Positions 1-9,837 are shown, counted from the stretch's first letter. The stretch is 64,000 nt of DNA from Pseudomonas fluorescens (GCF_902497895.1 NZ_CABVHQ010000012.1:42720-106719); one strand, 5' to 3'. Translations and numbers: made by a program. The notes: generated by a model not told the origin, from the sequence alone.

Positions 1-387
1 CTGGCCAGGGATCTGGTGGAGGTGCTGCGTGACGAGCCACTGGAGCAACTCCAGGTCAACGCGGCAACCCGGATCGCCTTCCATTGCCCCTGCACCCTGC
101 AACACGCGCAAAAGCTCGGCGGTGCGGTGGAAGAGCTGCTGACTCGGCTGGGCTTCAACCTCACCCAGGTGCCCGACAGCCATTTGTGCTGCGGCTCGGC
201 GGGCACCTATTCGCTGACCCAGCCGGAGCTGTCCCGACAGCTGCGCGACAACAAGCTCAACGCCCTGGAAAGCGGCAAACCCGAGGTGATCGTCACCGCC
301 AACATCGGCTGCCAGACCCACCTCGACGGTGCCGGCCGAACCCCTGTCAGGCACTGGATCGAACTGGTCGAAGCTGCCCTGCCTTAA
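1..387 (+). CDS. glcF: Glycolate oxidase iron-sulfur subunit, C-terminal part (cut by window start)
   Basis: This is the last 128 residues of GlcF, the Fe-S subunit of the glycolate oxidase complex that oxidises glycolate to glyoxylate. The frame is open from base 1 and stops at 385-387. The visible part is the second cysteine-rich CCG-type domain, with a CPC motif after HFxxxC-like sequence, then HLCCGSAG and a later IGCQTH. These are typical of the heterodisulfide-reductase-like C-terminus of GlcF. It is followed 21 bases later by glcG and then by malate synthase G, the standard Pseudomonas glc order, in which glyoxylate is passed on to malate. The upstream glcD and glcE would lie outside the window. 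Confidence 0.93.
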   Translation: MARDLVEVLRDEPLEQLQVNAATRIAFHCPCTLQHAQKLGGAVEELLTRLGFNLTQVPDSHLCCGSAGTYSLTQPELSRQLRDNKLNALESGKPEVIVTANIGCQTHLDGAGRTPVRHWIELVEAALP

Positions 388-408
388 TCGAACCCCTGGA
401 GCATCCCC

Positions 409-810
409 ATGAAAACTAAAGCCGTATTGAGCCAGACCGAAGTCAGTCAGATCCTCGCCGCCGCCCGCAGCGAAGCCCAGAACAATCAGTGGGCGGTGAC
501 CATCGTCATCGTCGACGACGGCGGCCACCCACTGGCCCTTGAGCGTCTCGATGGCTGCGCAGCGATTGGCGCCTACATCGCCACGGAAAAAGCCCGCACC
601 TCGGCCCTCGGCCGGCGCGAGTCCAAGGGCTACGAAGACATGGTCAACGGTGGCCGCAGCGCCTTTCTTTCGGCACCTCTGCTGACCTCGCTGGAAGGCG
701 GCGTGCCGATCATCGTCGATGGCCAGGTGATCGGCGCGGTCGGGGTGTCCGGGGTCAAGGCCGAGCAGGACGCCCAAGTGGCCAAGGCCGGCGCCCAAGC
801 CCTGAATTGA
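409..810 (+). CDS. glcG: GlcG/HbpS-family heme-binding protein of the glycolate operon
   Basis: A 133-residue protein of the DUF336 (GlcG/HbpS) family. Residues about 20-40 (ending VTIVIVDDGGHPLALERLDG) and the later SLEGGVPIIVDGQVIGAVGVSG are the family signature. The biochemical role of GlcG is not settled; related proteins bind heme or cobalamin. The start ATG at 409 lies 21 bases after glcF, and the gene is followed by glcB, so it is an accessory member of the glycolate operon. Confidence 0.88.
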   Translation: MKTKAVLSQTEVSQILAAARSEAQNNQWAVTIVIVDDGGHPLALERLDGCAAIGAYIATEKARTSALGRRESKGYEDMVNGGRSAFLSAPLLTSLEGGVPIIVDGQVIGAVGVSGVKAEQDAQVAKAGAQALN

Positions 811-876
811 CCGCTTATTCACCAAGCCAGCAGCGCCTTGTGCGCTGAATCGACCACGACTGATGGAGACTCTGTG

Positions 877-3057
877 ATGCCCGCTTTCGTCAACTGCCAG
901 CGCCTTAGGGTGGCGGCGACCCTGCAACGCTTCATCGATGATGAAGTCCTCCCAGGTACCGGCCTCGATCAACCAACCTTCTGGAGCGGCTTCGATGCGC
1001 TGGTGCATGAGCTGGCTCCGCAAAACCGCGCCTTGCTCGCCGAGCGCGATCGGCTGCAGAGCGAACTGGACACCTGGCACCGTGCTCATCCGGGACCGGT
1101 GAGCGACATGCCGGCCTATCGCAGTTTTCTCGACAGCATCGGCTACTTGCAGCCGCAACCCGCTCAAGTGCTGGTCAGCACGGCCAATGTCGATAGCGAA
1201 ATCAGCAGCCAGGCCGGGCCGCAGCTTGTGGTCCCGGCGGTGAACGCCCGTTATGCGCTGAATGCGGCCAATGCCCGCTGGGGTTCGCTGTATGACGCGT
1301 TGTACGGCACCGATGTGCTGTCCAATGAAGGCGGCGCAGCGCCAGGCGCGACTTATAACCCGGTGCGCGGGACGAAAGTCATCGCCTTTGGGCGGGCTTT
1401 TCTCGATGAGATCGCGCCTTTGACCACTGGCTCCCATGCCGATGCGAGCAGCTACCGGATTGAGTCCGGCCAGCTGCAAGTGATCCTCAAAGACGCCAGT
1501 CAAACCACTCTGCTGCAGCCTGAAAAATATGTCGGCTATCAGGGCCAGGCAGCGCAACCCACTGCCATCCTGCTGAAGAACCATGGCCTGCACGTGGAAA
1601 TCCAGATCGACCCGGCCAGCACCATCGGCCGTGCCGACAACGCCGGGGTGAAAGACCTGCTGATCGAGGCGGCGCTGTCGACCATCATCGATTGCGAAGA
1701 CTCGGTCGCCGCGGTCGACGCCGACGACAAAGTGCAGGTGTATCGCAACTGGCTGGGTCTGATGAAGGGTGACCTGAAGGAGGATCTGGAAAAGAACGGC
1801 AAAACCATCACTCGCCGCCTCAATCCGGATCGAGAGTACAGCACTGCCGATGGCAGCTCCCTGACGCTGCACGGGCGCTCGCTGCTGTTCATTCGTAACG
1901 TGGGCCATCTGATGACCAGCCCGGCGATTCTTGACAGCGAAGGCCTTGAGATTCCGGAGGGCATCCTCGACGGCGTGGTCACCAGCTTGATTGCCGTGCA
2001 TGACCTCAAGCGTCGCGGCAACTCGCGCAGTGGCAGCGTCTATATCGTCAAACCGAAGATGCATGGCCCTGCCGAAGTGACGTTTGCCGAGCAGCTGTTC
2101 AGTCGCATTGAGGACCTGCTGAATCTGCCACGGCACACCCTAAAGATGGGGATCATGGACGAAGAGCGCCGCACCAGCATCAACCTCAAGGCCTGCATCG
2201 CCGCCGCCTCGTCGCGGGTGGCCTTTATCAATACCGGTTTCCTCGACCGTACCGGTGACGAGCTGCATAGCGCCATGGAAGCCGGCGCCATGCTGCGCAA
2301 GGGCGACATGAAGAACAGCGCCTGGATCCAGGCCTACGAACGCAACAATGTGCTGGTGGGTTTGAACTGCGGCCTGCGCGGCCGGGCGCAGATCGGCAAA
2401 GGCATGTGGGCCATGCCCGACCGGATGGCCGACATGCTCGAACAGAAAATCGCCCACCCCAAGGCCGGAGCCAATATTGCCTGGGTGCCGTCGCCCACGG
2501 CAGCCACCCTGCACGCCCTGCATTATCACAAGGTCGATGTCCGCGCGGTGCAAGAAGCCCTGGAACAAATCGATCTGGCGGCCGTCAGCGAGGAAATTCT
2601 CAACGACCTGCTCACTGTTCCGGTGGCCACTTCGAGCCAATGGTCAGCCGAGGAGATTCGCGAGGAAGTCGAGAACAACGCCCAGGGCCTGCTCGGCTAT
2701 GTGGTGCGCTGGGTCGAGCAAGGTATCGGCTGCTCCAAGGTGCCGGACATTCATGATGTCGGGCTGATGGAAGACCGCGCGACCCTGCGCATTTCCAGCC
2801 AGCACATCGCCAACTGGCTGCGGCATGGGGTGATCGACCAGACACAGACCCTGGAGATCCTGCATCGCATGGCCCGGGTGGTCGATCAGCAGAATGCCGG
2901 GGATCCGCTTTACCACCCCATGGCCGCCGACTTCGACGGATCACTGGCCTTTCAAGCGGCCTGCGCGCTGGTGTTCCAGGGTTGTGAACAACCCAATGGC
3001 TACACCGAGCCGATGCTGCACAAGTTCCGGGCGGCGTTCAAGGGGGCTCGGCGCTGA
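877..3057 (+). CDS. glcB: Malate synthase G
   Basis: A 726-residue malate synthase, isoform G, which condenses glyoxylate with acetyl-CoA to malate in the cytoplasm and completes the glycolate route. Seen in the sequence: the block [19 protein letters not shown] with the catalytic arginine region, [13 protein letters not shown] with the Mg-binding glutamate region, and [19 protein letters not shown] near the active site. The length matches the usual 720-730 residues. I chose ATG 877, which has a GGAG about nine bases upstream, over an in-frame TTG at 838 that has no Shine-Dalgarno and would add 13 unusual residues. Confidence 0.96.
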   Translation: MPAFVNCQRLRVAATLQRFIDDEVLPGTGLDQPTFWSGFDALVHELAPQNRALLAERDRLQSELDTWHRAHPGPVSDMPAYRSFLDSIGYLQPQPAQVLVSTANVDSEISSQAGPQLVVPAVNARYALNAANARWGSLYDALYGTDVLSNEGGAAPGATYNPVRGTKVIAFGRAFLDEIAPLTTGSHADASSYRIESGQLQVILKDASQTTLLQPEKYVGYQGQAAQPTAILLKNHGLHVEIQIDPASTIGRADNAGVKDLLIEAALSTIIDCEDSVAAVDADDKVQVYRNWLGLMKGDLKEDLEKNGKTITRRLNPDREYSTADGSSLTLHGRSLLFIRNVGHLMTSPAILDSEGLEIPEGILDGVVTSLIAVHDLKRRGNSRSGSVYIVKPKMHGPAEVTFAEQLFSRIEDLLNLPRHTLKMGIMDEERRTSINLKACIAAASSRVAFINTGFLDRTGDELHSAMEAGAMLRKGDMKNSAWIQAYERNNVLVGLNCGLRGRAQIGKGMWAMPDRMADMLEQKIAHPKAGANIAWVPSPTAATLHALHYHKVDVRAVQEALEQIDLAAVSEEILNDLLTVPVATSSQWSAEEIREEVENNAQGLLGYVVRWVEQGIGCSKVPDIHDVGLMEDRATLRISSQHIANWLRHGVIDQTQTLEILHRMARVVDQQNAGDPLYHPMAADFDGSLAFQAACALVFQGCEQPNGYTEPMLHKFRAAFKGARR

Positions 3058-3083
3058 GACAGTTGAGAGCATCAAGCACCGCT

Positions 3084-3186
3084 AAAAGATCGCAGCCTGC
3101 GGCAGCTCCTACGCCGACCGAGTACACCCGCGAGGTTGGGGGTGTACGCAATCCCTGTAGGAGCTGCCGCAGGCTGCGATCTTTTG
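3084..3186. repeat. REP inverted pair, GATCGCAGCCTGCGGCAGC family
   Basis: Two arms of a Pseudomonas REP element face each other: AAAAGATCGCAGCCTGCGGC at the left and its near-perfect reverse complement at the right (GTAGGAGCTGCCGCAGG to CTTTTG). About 45 bases separate them. The same family recurs at 8112-8212, 23534-23690 and 52480-52652. It sits just after glcB and may act as a transcript end. Confidence 0.9.
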
Positions 3187-3228
3187 CCGATCTGACATGC
3201 ACCGAAAATCTCGGGTTTACCGCGTCAT

Positions 3229-3257
3229 CGTTCATCGCGAGCAGGCTCGCGATGAGG
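3229..3257. repeat. Short REP-like palindrome, TCGCGAGCAGGCTCGCGA type
   Basis: A single compact palindrome (ATCGCGAGCAGGCTCGCGAT) of the second REP family, also seen at 8388-8456, 15974-16071, 23728-23757 and 44244-44423. It lies in the gap between glcB and the DCC gene. Confidence 0.7.
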
Positions 3258-3422
3258 CCCTCGCAGGCAACACATTTCCTGGCGAACGCATCTGGACATA
3301 TAGACAGCCACGCCCAAGGGTGAAATACCGTGCCTAAGCCGAGTATGCTGTGACGACGCCACTACCCTGGATATGCAAGACTGGCCATGAAGTCTGACGC
3401 TCAATCCCCATCAAGGCACCGG

Positions 3423-3860
3423 ATGACCACCAGCACCCCGCCCTGGCTGCAACCGGGCGACCGTGTCGTATTGTTCGACGGTGTCTGCAAGTTATGCAAC
3501 GGCTCGGCGCGATTCCTGATCCGGCATGACCGCCACAGGATGATCAAGCTGGCGTCCATGCAATCGGTCGAAGGACAAGCCCTGCTGGCCTGGTTCTGCT
3601 TGCCGACCGAGCGTTTCGAGAGCATGGCCTTCATTGAAAACAACCAACTGTATGTGCGCTCCGAGGCGTTTGTGCGGGTCATGAAGCATCTGCCCCAACC
3701 CTGGCCTCTGCTGAGCGTGATCAGCATCATTCCCAAAGCGATCAGAGACTGGTGCTACGACCGTATCGCGCAGAATCGTTACCGGCTGTTCGGACGCTAC
3801 CCTGTTTGCCAGTTGCCCAGCCCGGATCATAAAGGACGTTTCCTGGATGATCGGGACTGA
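3423..3860 (+). CDS. DCC-family thiol-disulfide oxidoreductase-like protein (DUF393)
   Basis: About 145 residues. The N-terminal strand leads into LFDGVCKLCNGSARFL, the DGxCxxCN signature of the DCC family, which has a thioredoxin-like fold and a presumed CxxC redox site. Substrate and partner are unknown. The start at 3423 has an AAGG seven bases upstream; an in-frame ATG at 3387 would add 12 residues but has no clear ribosome site. The neighbours do not suggest a pathway. Confidence 0.82.
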   Translation: MTTSTPPWLQPGDRVVLFDGVCKLCNGSARFLIRHDRHRMIKLASMQSVEGQALLAWFCLPTERFESMAFIENNQLYVRSEAFVRVMKHLPQPWPLLSVISIIPKAIRDWCYDRIAQNRYRLFGRYPVCQLPSPDHKGRFLDDRD

Positions 3861-3951
3861 AGCGGTATCCAGGAGAGCAGCGCCCCCACATAAATCGCCG
3901 AGCTCATTACAACCTTGAGCTTGGCGGCCTATCAACCTCAGGTATTGTTCA

Positions 3952-4749
3952 GTGCTGATTCTCAAACTGTTGGTGGTCCCTGGATTTTTATTGCTGGTTT
4001 CCCTGGCCGGCAGACGCTGGGGGCCCAGCGTTGGCGGATGGCTGGCGGGGTTCCCGGTGGTGGTCGGGCCGATTCTGTTTTTCCTCGCCATCGAACAAGG
4101 TCAAGTGTTCGCCGCCCAGGCCTCGGTTGCGGCACTCCTGGCGGTGTTTGCGATGATCGCGTTCAGCATCGTCTACGCCCAGGTCGCGCAAAAGCTGGCA
4201 TGGCCCTGGGCATTGTCGATCGCCGTGGCGGTCTGGGCCGTGGCGGCCGCGGTACTCTCGTGGGTCCCCTCTTCCATCGTGTTCTCGATCCTCTTTGCGG
4301 CCACCGCGCTGCTCGCCGCGCCACACTTGTTTCCAGCCGTGCAACCGCTGGCGGTAGCGCCTGCGCCCAAGTCCGACAAACTTTTCTATCGCATGCTCGC
4401 CGGCGCGCTGCTGACGCTGGCGGTGACCACGCTGGCCAGCACCGTGGGCGAACGCTGGAGCGGGTTTCTCGCGGTGTTCCCGGTGCTCGGCAGCGTACTG
4501 GCGGTGTTCTCCCATCAAAGCCGCGGCCCGGCGTTTACCGCCGCGTTGCTCAGAGCCACGGCTACCGGTTTGTATTCGTTCGCGGCGTTTTGCCTGGTGC
4601 TGGCGCTGGCATTGCCGAAGTTGGGATTGCTGGCCTTTGTGCTGGCAGTCACGGTTTCATTGCTGGTGTTGGCTGGCAGCAAGCACCGGGTGGCCCGACA
4701 TTCGAAAAACGCCTACACCACAGCCACTGGCCGACAGCCGAGACCTTGA
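3952..4749 (+). CDS. Integral membrane protein of unknown function
   Basis: A 265-residue, very hydrophobic protein with about eight predicted membrane segments. Two halves look alike: GRRWGPSVGGWLAGFPVVVG near residue 20 and GERWSGFLAVFPVLGSVLAV near residue 165. This suggests an internal duplication, as in small transporter-like families. The start is GTG at 3952 with an AGGT upstream. I do not recognise a specific function. Confidence 0.8.
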   Translation: MLILKLLVVPGFLLLVSLAGRRWGPSVGGWLAGFPVVVGPILFFLAIEQGQVFAAQASVAALLAVFAMIAFSIVYAQVAQKLAWPWALSIAVAVWAVAAAVLSWVPSSIVFSILFAATALLAAPHLFPAVQPLAVAPAPKSDKLFYRMLAGALLTLAVTTLASTVGERWSGFLAVFPVLGSVLAVFSHQSRGPAFTAALLRATATGLYSFAAFCLVLALALPKLGLLAFVLAVTVSLLVLAGSKHRVARHSKNAYTTATGRQPRP

Positions 4750-4871
4750 GGAATGATGCCAGCGACCACCGCCAATGGAGAGGCACCGCCGTTCGGAACA
4801 TCGCGCTGGAGTGAGTCACCACGACCATGGGATGATCGCGCCCCCCGCGTGATCACCCCTGGAGAGTTTGA

Positions 4872-5453
4872 ATGTCATTGTTTGGGAAAAAAGCCGCTGC
4901 CTTGTTCTTCGCAGCGATTACCAGCTTCGGCGCCATAAGCGCCCATGGGGCCACCCAGCCAGCGGCAAATACCTCGACCGCACAAGAAATCTTCGCCCTG
5001 GGCGGCAAATTCGCCTTCAACCTGCCTGAGGGCTTCGAGGCCAACCCGTTGCCCCCTGGCGACTCGGCCAGCGGCACTGCCGGGGCGATGGGGACCATGT
5101 ACACCAACCCAACCAGCAAGACCGTGGTCATGGTCGCCGAAACCCTGCGCACCGATGGTGTGCAAATCAAAGACAACGACAGCCAGTTCCTCGATAGCGC
5201 AGTGGAAAGTTTCCTGGAGAAACAAGACACGACCTTGCCCGACTTCAAGAAAACCGGCGAAAACAAACTGACCATCAAAGGCCTTGGCCTGCGCCAGGTC
5301 GACAGCACCGCGACCATGGGCGGCGGCAAAACCCTGGGCACTACGTTACTGGCCGGCTCAGGCATTCGCATCCTGGTGATCCAGATCATCTCCCGTGCCG
5401 ATAATCCCACTGGGCATGCGGCACTGGTCAGGCAGATTACCGGCGGAAAATAA
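4872..5453 (+). CDS. Exported protein of unknown function
   Basis: A 193-residue protein with a signal peptide: a basic start (MSLFGKK), a hydrophobic core and a likely cleavage near AHGA (residues 25-27). The mature part is Thr/Gly/Asp rich, has no cysteine, and looks like a compact periplasmic domain. GGAGAG lies just before ATG 4872. No motif assigns a function. Confidence 0.8.
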   Translation: MSLFGKKAAALFFAAITSFGAISAHGATQPAANTSTAQEIFALGGKFAFNLPEGFEANPLPPGDSASGTAGAMGTMYTNPTSKTVVMVAETLRTDGVQIKDNDSQFLDSAVESFLEKQDTTLPDFKKTGENKLTIKGLGLRQVDSTATMGGGKTLGTTLLAGSGIRILVIQIISRADNPTGHAALVRQITGGK

Positions 5454-5485
5454 CCAGGCGCGCAGTGGCTGACAGCGCTTTTTAT

Positions 5486-6202
5486 TTACTGATTGATGCG
5501 CTGCAACCAGCTGTTCAGATCCTGCATCTCAGTAGCATTGATGCTGTGACCCATTCCCGGATAGGCATGGAACTCAGGCTTCAGGGACAGGCTTTTCAGC
5601 AGGCTGTCGGCATCGCTGCCATCGCTGTAGGGAAGCAGCCGATCGGCCGTGCCGTGGCCGATAAAAATCGCCAGGGATTCGAGTTTTTTGTCGGGTTTGA
5701 GCTGAGACTGCAACACGGGTAAAACCCGGCCACTCAACGCCGCGATCCCGCGCACCAGCTGTGGATGGCGCAGGCCCACCTCGTAGGACATCATTGCCCC
5801 CTGGCTGAAACCCAGCAGAAAAACCTTGTCGCTTTGGGTGTGATATTTCGCGGTGGCCTGGGCGATGAAGTCGACGAGCAGCCTGGCACTGCTGCTCAGG
5901 TCATCGGTCTCGCCGTCGTATGCCCCCTCGCCTTTCTTGTGAAACCACTGATAACTGTCGGCATCCAGTGCCTGCGGCGCGCGTACGGAAACCACCGTGT
6001 ACCCGGCTGGCAGCTCATCCTTGATGCCGAACAGATCCTCCTCATTGCTGCCATAACCATGCAGCACAATCACCAGCGGCTGGTTGCGTGAGTCAGGGTC
6101 GGCCTGCTCCAGATACTGCAGTGGCAGATCGGTTTGCAGCGCGGTTTGCGGGTGTGCGGCGGTGGATACCAACAGCAGCGCCATGGCCAAAAACTTCAAC
6201 AT
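5486..6202 (-). CDS. Secreted phospholipase/carboxylesterase-family alpha/beta hydrolase
   Basis: A 238-residue alpha/beta hydrolase of the carboxylesterase 2 type. A signal peptide is visible (MLKFLAMALLLVSTAAHPQT), then LHGYGSNEED with the oxyanion region, the nucleophile elbow GFSQGAMMS, the acid region GTADRLLPYSDG and the catalytic histidine in GMGHSI. The enzyme probably acts in the periplasm on small esters or lysophospholipids; its substrate cannot be read from sequence. I used ATG 6202, which has GGAAGGA directly upstream, and not the longer in-frame start at 6247. Confidence 0.88.
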   Translation of the reverse strand: MLKFLAMALLLVSTAAHPQTALQTDLPLQYLEQADPDSRNQPLVIVLHGYGSNEEDLFGIKDELPAGYTVVSVRAPQALDADSYQWFHKKGEGAYDGETDDLSSSARLLVDFIAQATAKYHTQSDKVFLLGFSQGAMMSYEVGLRHPQLVRGIAALSGRVLPVLQSQLKPDKKLESLAIFIGHGTADRLLPYSDGSDADSLLKSLSLKPEFHAYPGMGHSINATEMQDLNSWLQRINQ

Positions 6203-6303
6203 AGTCCTTCCTTTACTGCACAGCGGGTTCGCGCCAGAGCCTAGCACTGTGAGGCGGGATCACGAAGGTTCTTCAACTGGACACTGTGGGAGCGGGCTTG
6301 AAC

Positions 6304-6454
6304 CCCGTAGCAGCTGCCGAAGGCTGCGTTCAGGCCGGGGTCGCGCTCGACCGCAGCAGTCGCAAATCCTGCTTGCACGGATTGTCTGGAATACCGCAGT
6401 GCCTGATTTTACGACCGCTTCGCGGCCGAACGCAGCCTTCGGCAGCTGCTACGG
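6304..6454. repeat. REP inverted pair, GTAGCAGCTGCCGAAGGCTGCG family
   Basis: The arm CCGTAGCAGCTGCCGAAGGC at 6304 is matched by its reverse complement ending at 6454. About 95 bases lie between, including a smaller palindrome CGACCGCTTCGCGGCCG. This is a third repeat type in the window; copies occur at 28514-28664, 62368-62540 and 63829-64000. Confidence 0.88.
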
Positions 6455-6486
6455 ACCGCGTGACCGGCATTGGGGCTTGCCCGCGA

Positions 6487-7266
6487 TTACTCGCCGTACA
6501 CGTCGAACTTGAAGTACTTGTCTTGCACTTGCTTGTACTTGCCGTTGGCGCGGATTTCGGTGATGGCGGTGTTGAATTTCTCCGCCAGCTCCTTATCGCC
6601 TTTGCGCACGGCGATGCCGGCGCCGCCACCGAAGTACTTCGGATCGTTGGATTCCGGGCCAACGAAAGCGAAGCCTTTACCAGCGTCGGTTTTCAGGAAC
6701 CCGTCATCGAGGTTGACCGCGTCGGCCAGCAGCGCATCGAGACGACCGGAGACCATGTCCAGGTTGGCTTCCTGCTGAGAGCCATAGCGCACCAGGATGA
6801 CACCGGCCGGCTGCAGCACTTCAGTGGCAAAGCGGTCGTGGGTACTGGCCCGCAGCACGCCGACTTTCTTGCCCTTGAGTTCGGTCAACGGGTCCTTGAT
6901 ATCGGTGCCGGCCTTCATCACGAAGCGCGCCGGAGTGTGATAGTACTTGATGGTGAAATCGACGTTCTTCTTGCGGTCGTCGGTGATGGTCATGGACGAC
7001 AGGATCGCGTCGATTTTCTTGACCTTGAGCGCCGGGATCAGGCCATCGAACTCCTGCTCGACCCAGGTGCACTTGGCTTTCATCTGCTCACACAGCGCGT
7101 CGCCGATGTCCACGTCGAAGCCGGTGAGTTTGCCGTCGGGGGTTTTCATCGAGAATGGCGGGTAACCGGCTTCAATACCGATGCGGATCGGTTTGGCATC
7201 CTCGGCCACGGCGGACAGGGACAATACGGACAGTGCCAGGGCACCGAACATTGCTGATTTCTTCAT
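6487..7266 (-). CDS. Periplasmic basic-amino-acid-type ABC transporter binding protein
   Basis: A 259-residue periplasmic binding protein of the lysine/arginine/ornithine/histidine family (SBP family 3). Visible are the signal peptide ([21 protein letters not shown]), [20 protein letters not shown] near residue 32, the ligand-binding [16 protein letters not shown], and [13 protein letters not shown]. It resembles AotJ/ArgT. No permease or ATPase gene adjoins it, so it either stands alone or serves a transporter coded elsewhere. The preceding 165 bases to the divergent amidotransferase hold the promoter. Confidence 0.9.
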   Translation of the reverse strand: MKKSAMFGALALSVLSLSAVAEDAKPIRIGIEAGYPPFSMKTPDGKLTGFDVDIGDALCEQMKAKCTWVEQEFDGLIPALKVKKIDAILSSMTITDDRKKNVDFTIKYYHTPARFVMKAGTDIKDPLTELKGKKVGVLRASTHDRFATEVLQPAGVILVRYGSQQEANLDMVSGRLDALLADAVNLDDGFLKTDAGKGFAFVGPESNDPKYFGGGAGIAVRKGDKELAEKFNTAITEIRANGKYKQVQDKYFKFDVYGE

Positions 7267-7431
7267 CTGTAGCTCCTGGAGGCGGAGATTCTTGTTTGGC
7301 AGATAATTCGATTGGCAGAAATCGAAGTGACCGGCAGTCTAGAGAGACGCAACAGCAGCCAATTGTGTCGATGCGACATTTAGTTATAAAGAAATCACGA
7401 TCATGTCACAGACTGAAACAGAGGAATCGCA

Positions 7432-8088
7432 GTGTCGAACAATCCGACTTCGCTGAGCCTGATCCAGCACCATCCTGCCGAAGGACCGGGCGCCATCGGC
7501 CACTGGGCCAAGGCCCGGGGGGTAACCCTGAAGGTCTTTCGCGCCGACCTTGGCGAACTGCCAGCTGTCGGCGGCGCGCCGGTGATCATTCTGGGCGGGC
7601 CGTACGAAGCCAACGCCGGGCCGGATTGGCTGGGGGAGGAACGTCGCTGGTTGGCAGCTTGCCTGGCTCAGGACGCGCCGGTATTTGCGATCTGCCTGGG
7701 TGCGCAATTGCTGGCGCGGGCTCTGGGCGGGGATGTGCGGCGTATGGCCGAGACCGAGACCGGCTGGACCGAGGTGAGCTTTGCCGATGGCCGTTTATTG
7801 AAGGTGCTGGAATGGCACGAGGATGCGATCGAGCTGCCGCCGGATGCGCGGTTATTGGCCAGCAGTGCCCGCTGCGAGCAGCAGATGTACTCGGTCGGCC
7901 CGACGCGAGTCGGTCTGCAGTTTCATCCGGAGTGGAACGCTGAGTCGGTGGCGCAACTCAATGCGCACTTTGCCGAGGAGTCCCCCCTGCCCCGGGATCA
8001 GGATGACAGCGTCGCCCATGGGCAAGTCTTTGACTGGCTGCAAGGGACGCTGGATGAGTGGTGGGCGGTGCAGAGGGTTGCCGGTTAA
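7432..8088 (+). CDS. Class I glutamine amidotransferase-like protein
   Basis: About 218 residues of the GATase1 fold related to the GMP synthase amidotransferase domain. The nucleophile lies in FAICLGAQLLARALGG, and the His-Glu pair of the triad in LQFHPEWN. It starts with GTG at 7432, preceded by AGAGGA. Proteins of this kind in proteobacteria act on unknown glutamine or gamma-glutamyl substrates. The divergent amino-acid binding protein next door makes a role in amino acid or polyamine use possible but unproven. Confidence 0.85.
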   Translation: MSNNPTSLSLIQHHPAEGPGAIGHWAKARGVTLKVFRADLGELPAVGGAPVIILGGPYEANAGPDWLGEERRWLAACLAQDAPVFAICLGAQLLARALGGDVRRMAETETGWTEVSFADGRLLKVLEWHEDAIELPPDARLLASSARCEQQMYSVGPTRVGLQFHPEWNAESVAQLNAHFAEESPLPRDQDDSVAHGQVFDWLQGTLDEWWAVQRVAG

Positions 8089-8111
8089 TCAGCGGCTATG
8101 CGGCGCGGCCG

Positions 8112-8212
8112 AAAAGATCGCTGCCTGCGGCAGCTCCTACGCCGACCGTGTCCATCCGTAACTGCGGTGTACGCCAATCCCCTGTAGGAGCTGCCGCAGG
8201 CTGCGATCTTTT
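8112..8212. repeat. REP inverted pair, GATCGCAGCCTGCGGCAGC family
   Basis: The left arm has one change (GATCGCTGCCTGCGGCAG); the right arm is TAGGAGCTGCCGCAGGCTGC to CTTTT. It follows the amidotransferase stop by 23 bases. Confidence 0.9.
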
Positions 8213-8387
8213 GATCTTGATCTTCGACGGTCTTTAAAATCGCTTTTTCGACTATCAACATTCACAACCGATAACTGCACTCACCGGCCGTTCGACTACC
8301 CGACGGTATTCGGTTTGCCGCCGTCGGTGTATCGGGAGCGGTTTGGGGGTGGGGTCAAGGTTGGGTAATGGGGAGTGTTTGAGGGCC

Positions 8388-8456
8388 CATCGCGAGCAAG
8401 CTCGCTCCCACAGGTACTGCGCAAATCCCTTGTGGGAGCGAGCTTGCTCGCGATGA
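8388..8456. repeat. REP inverted pair, ATCGCGAGCAAGCTCGCTCC family
   Basis: A head-to-head pair: CATCGCGAGCAAGCTCGCTC and its reverse complement 20 bases later. It lies between the convergent amidotransferase and cobF genes, and the remaining bases between 8213 and 8387 show nothing else. Confidence 0.9.
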
Positions 8457-8491
8457 GGCCAGGACAGACAACGTGGCTTCCTGCTCGATGC

Positions 8492-9253
8492 TCAATCCCC
8501 AGGCTTTCGCAACAAATAGGTATCCATGATCCAGCCATTGGCCAGCCGTGCCGCTTTGCGCACCCGCTCGATCTCGTCGGCCACATCCTTGAGCTTGCCG
8601 GCGATCAGGATTTCATCCGGTGTGCCCAGGTAAGCCCCCCAGTAGATATCCAGATCCTGGTCGGCCACCCGCTGATAGGAATCCTCGGCATCGAGCATCA
8701 CCACCAGGCTGTCGGCGTCGCTGACCAGCCCGGCCGCGAGCCTGCGCCCGGTGGTGATTTCCACCGAGCGACCGATGCTGTTCAATGGCACTTTATGTTG
8801 TGCCGCCAGCGCCTGGACACTGGTGATGCCAGGGATGACCTCGAAGTCGAAGGTGCAGCGGCCACCAGCCAGGATCGTCTGGAGAATGCGGATGGTGCTG
8901 TCGTACAACGCCGGGTCGCCCCACACCAGAAACGCCGCACATTCGTCGTCGGCCATTTCGTCGTTGATCAGCCGTTCGAAGGTCTGCTGCTTGTCGCGGT
9001 TCAGATCATGCACGCTCGCGGTGTAGTCCACTTCGCCACGCACTCGCTCGGGGCTGTGGGCCTCGACAAAACGGTAGTCGCGCCCGGTGATATAGCGCTC
9101 GCAGATGTCATGCCGCAGGTCGGTGAGCTTGTCCTTGCTGCGGCCTTTATCCATGATAAAAAACACGTCGACCCGATTCAGCGCGTTGACCGCCTGCATC
9201 GTGATGTATTCAGGGTTACCGGCACCGATGCCGATGATCAGGATTTTCTTCAT
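8492..9253 (-). CDS. cobF: Precorrin-6A synthase (deacetylating)
   Basis: A 253-residue tetrapyrrole methylase. CobF uses SAM to methylate C-1 of precorrin-5 with loss of acetate, giving precorrin-6A in the aerobic cobalamin pathway. The N-terminal GIGAGNPEYITMQA replaces the usual GxGxGxPxxLT start of this fold. FLVWGDPALYDST and VIPGITSVQALAAQHKVPLN are the SAM and substrate regions. I placed the start at ATG 9253, where it overlaps the stop of the upstream phosphatase gene in ATGA. Longer in-frame reading to 9520 lies inside that gene. Confidence 0.93.
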   Translation of the reverse strand: MKKILIIGIGAGNPEYITMQAVNALNRVDVFFIMDKGRSKDKLTDLRHDICERYITGRDYRFVEAHSPERVRGEVDYTASVHDLNRDKQQTFERLINDEMADDECAAFLVWGDPALYDSTIRILQTILAGGRCTFDFEVIPGITSVQALAAQHKVPLNSIGRSVEITTGRRLAAGLVSDADSLVVMLDAEDSYQRVADQDLDIYWGAYLGTPDEILIAGKLKDVADEIERVRKAARLANGWIMDTYLLRKPGD

Positions 9254-9837
9254 GGGGTCATGGTCTCCGTGGCTGAGCGGTGTTCCTGCAACCGCAGGCG
9301 CCAGCGTCCGTTGAAGCGCAATTCGGTGGCCGACAACGGCTCGACATCGATCACATTGAAGGCCGCAGGCGGGCACTGCATGACGTGCATGATCGCTGCC
9401 CGGATAACGAACGGGTGAGTAATCGCAAGGAAGTGTCCGGGGGTACTGCGCAACGTCTCCAGCCAATCCGCCACTCGCGCGCAAAGTTGTTCGATCGACT
9501 CGCCGCCGTGGGGCGCGCAACGGCTGTCGGTCAACCAGGCTTGAAGTGCCTCGGGTTCATGTTTTTGCAGGTCATCGATGGGCACGCCCTGCCAACGGCC
9601 CATGGCGCAATCCGCCAGCGCGGGGACGATCTGCATCTGCGCGCCGAACAGCTCGGCGGTTTGCCGGGCCCGAGCCTCAGGCGCACTGAGCAATTGCGGT
9701 GGTCGTTTGAAGTCGCCGGCCCGAGAGCCCCGCGCCACTTGCCAATCCATTTCGAGCGACTCGTCTAGGGCAAAACGCGCCAGCTTCCGGGCATCGGTGC
9801 GAGCATGGCAGATCAGGGTCAAACGGGTGGCTTGCAC
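9250..9837 (-). CDS. Histidine-phosphatase-family protein coupled to cobF
   Basis: A 195-residue member of the histidine phosphatase (phosphoglycerate mutase-like) superfamily. The N-terminal phosphohistidine motif reads LICHARTDA, not the usual LxRHGxT: the histidine is kept but the preceding arginine is a cysteine. The later ITHPFVIRAAIMH matches the second catalytic histidine block. Its stop overlaps the cobF start by four bases, which suggests translational coupling and a job near cobalamin synthesis, as for alpha-ribazole phosphatase. The altered motif makes the activity uncertain. Confidence 0.82.
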   Translation of the reverse strand: MQATRLTLICHARTDARKLARFALDESLEMDWQVARGSRAGDFKRPPQLLSAPEARARQTAELFGAQMQIVPALADCAMGRWQGVPIDDLQKHEPEALQAWLTDSRCAPHGGESIEQLCARVADWLETLRSTPGHFLAITHPFVIRAAIMHVMQCPPAAFNVIDVEPLSATELRFNGRWRLRLQEHRSATETMTP

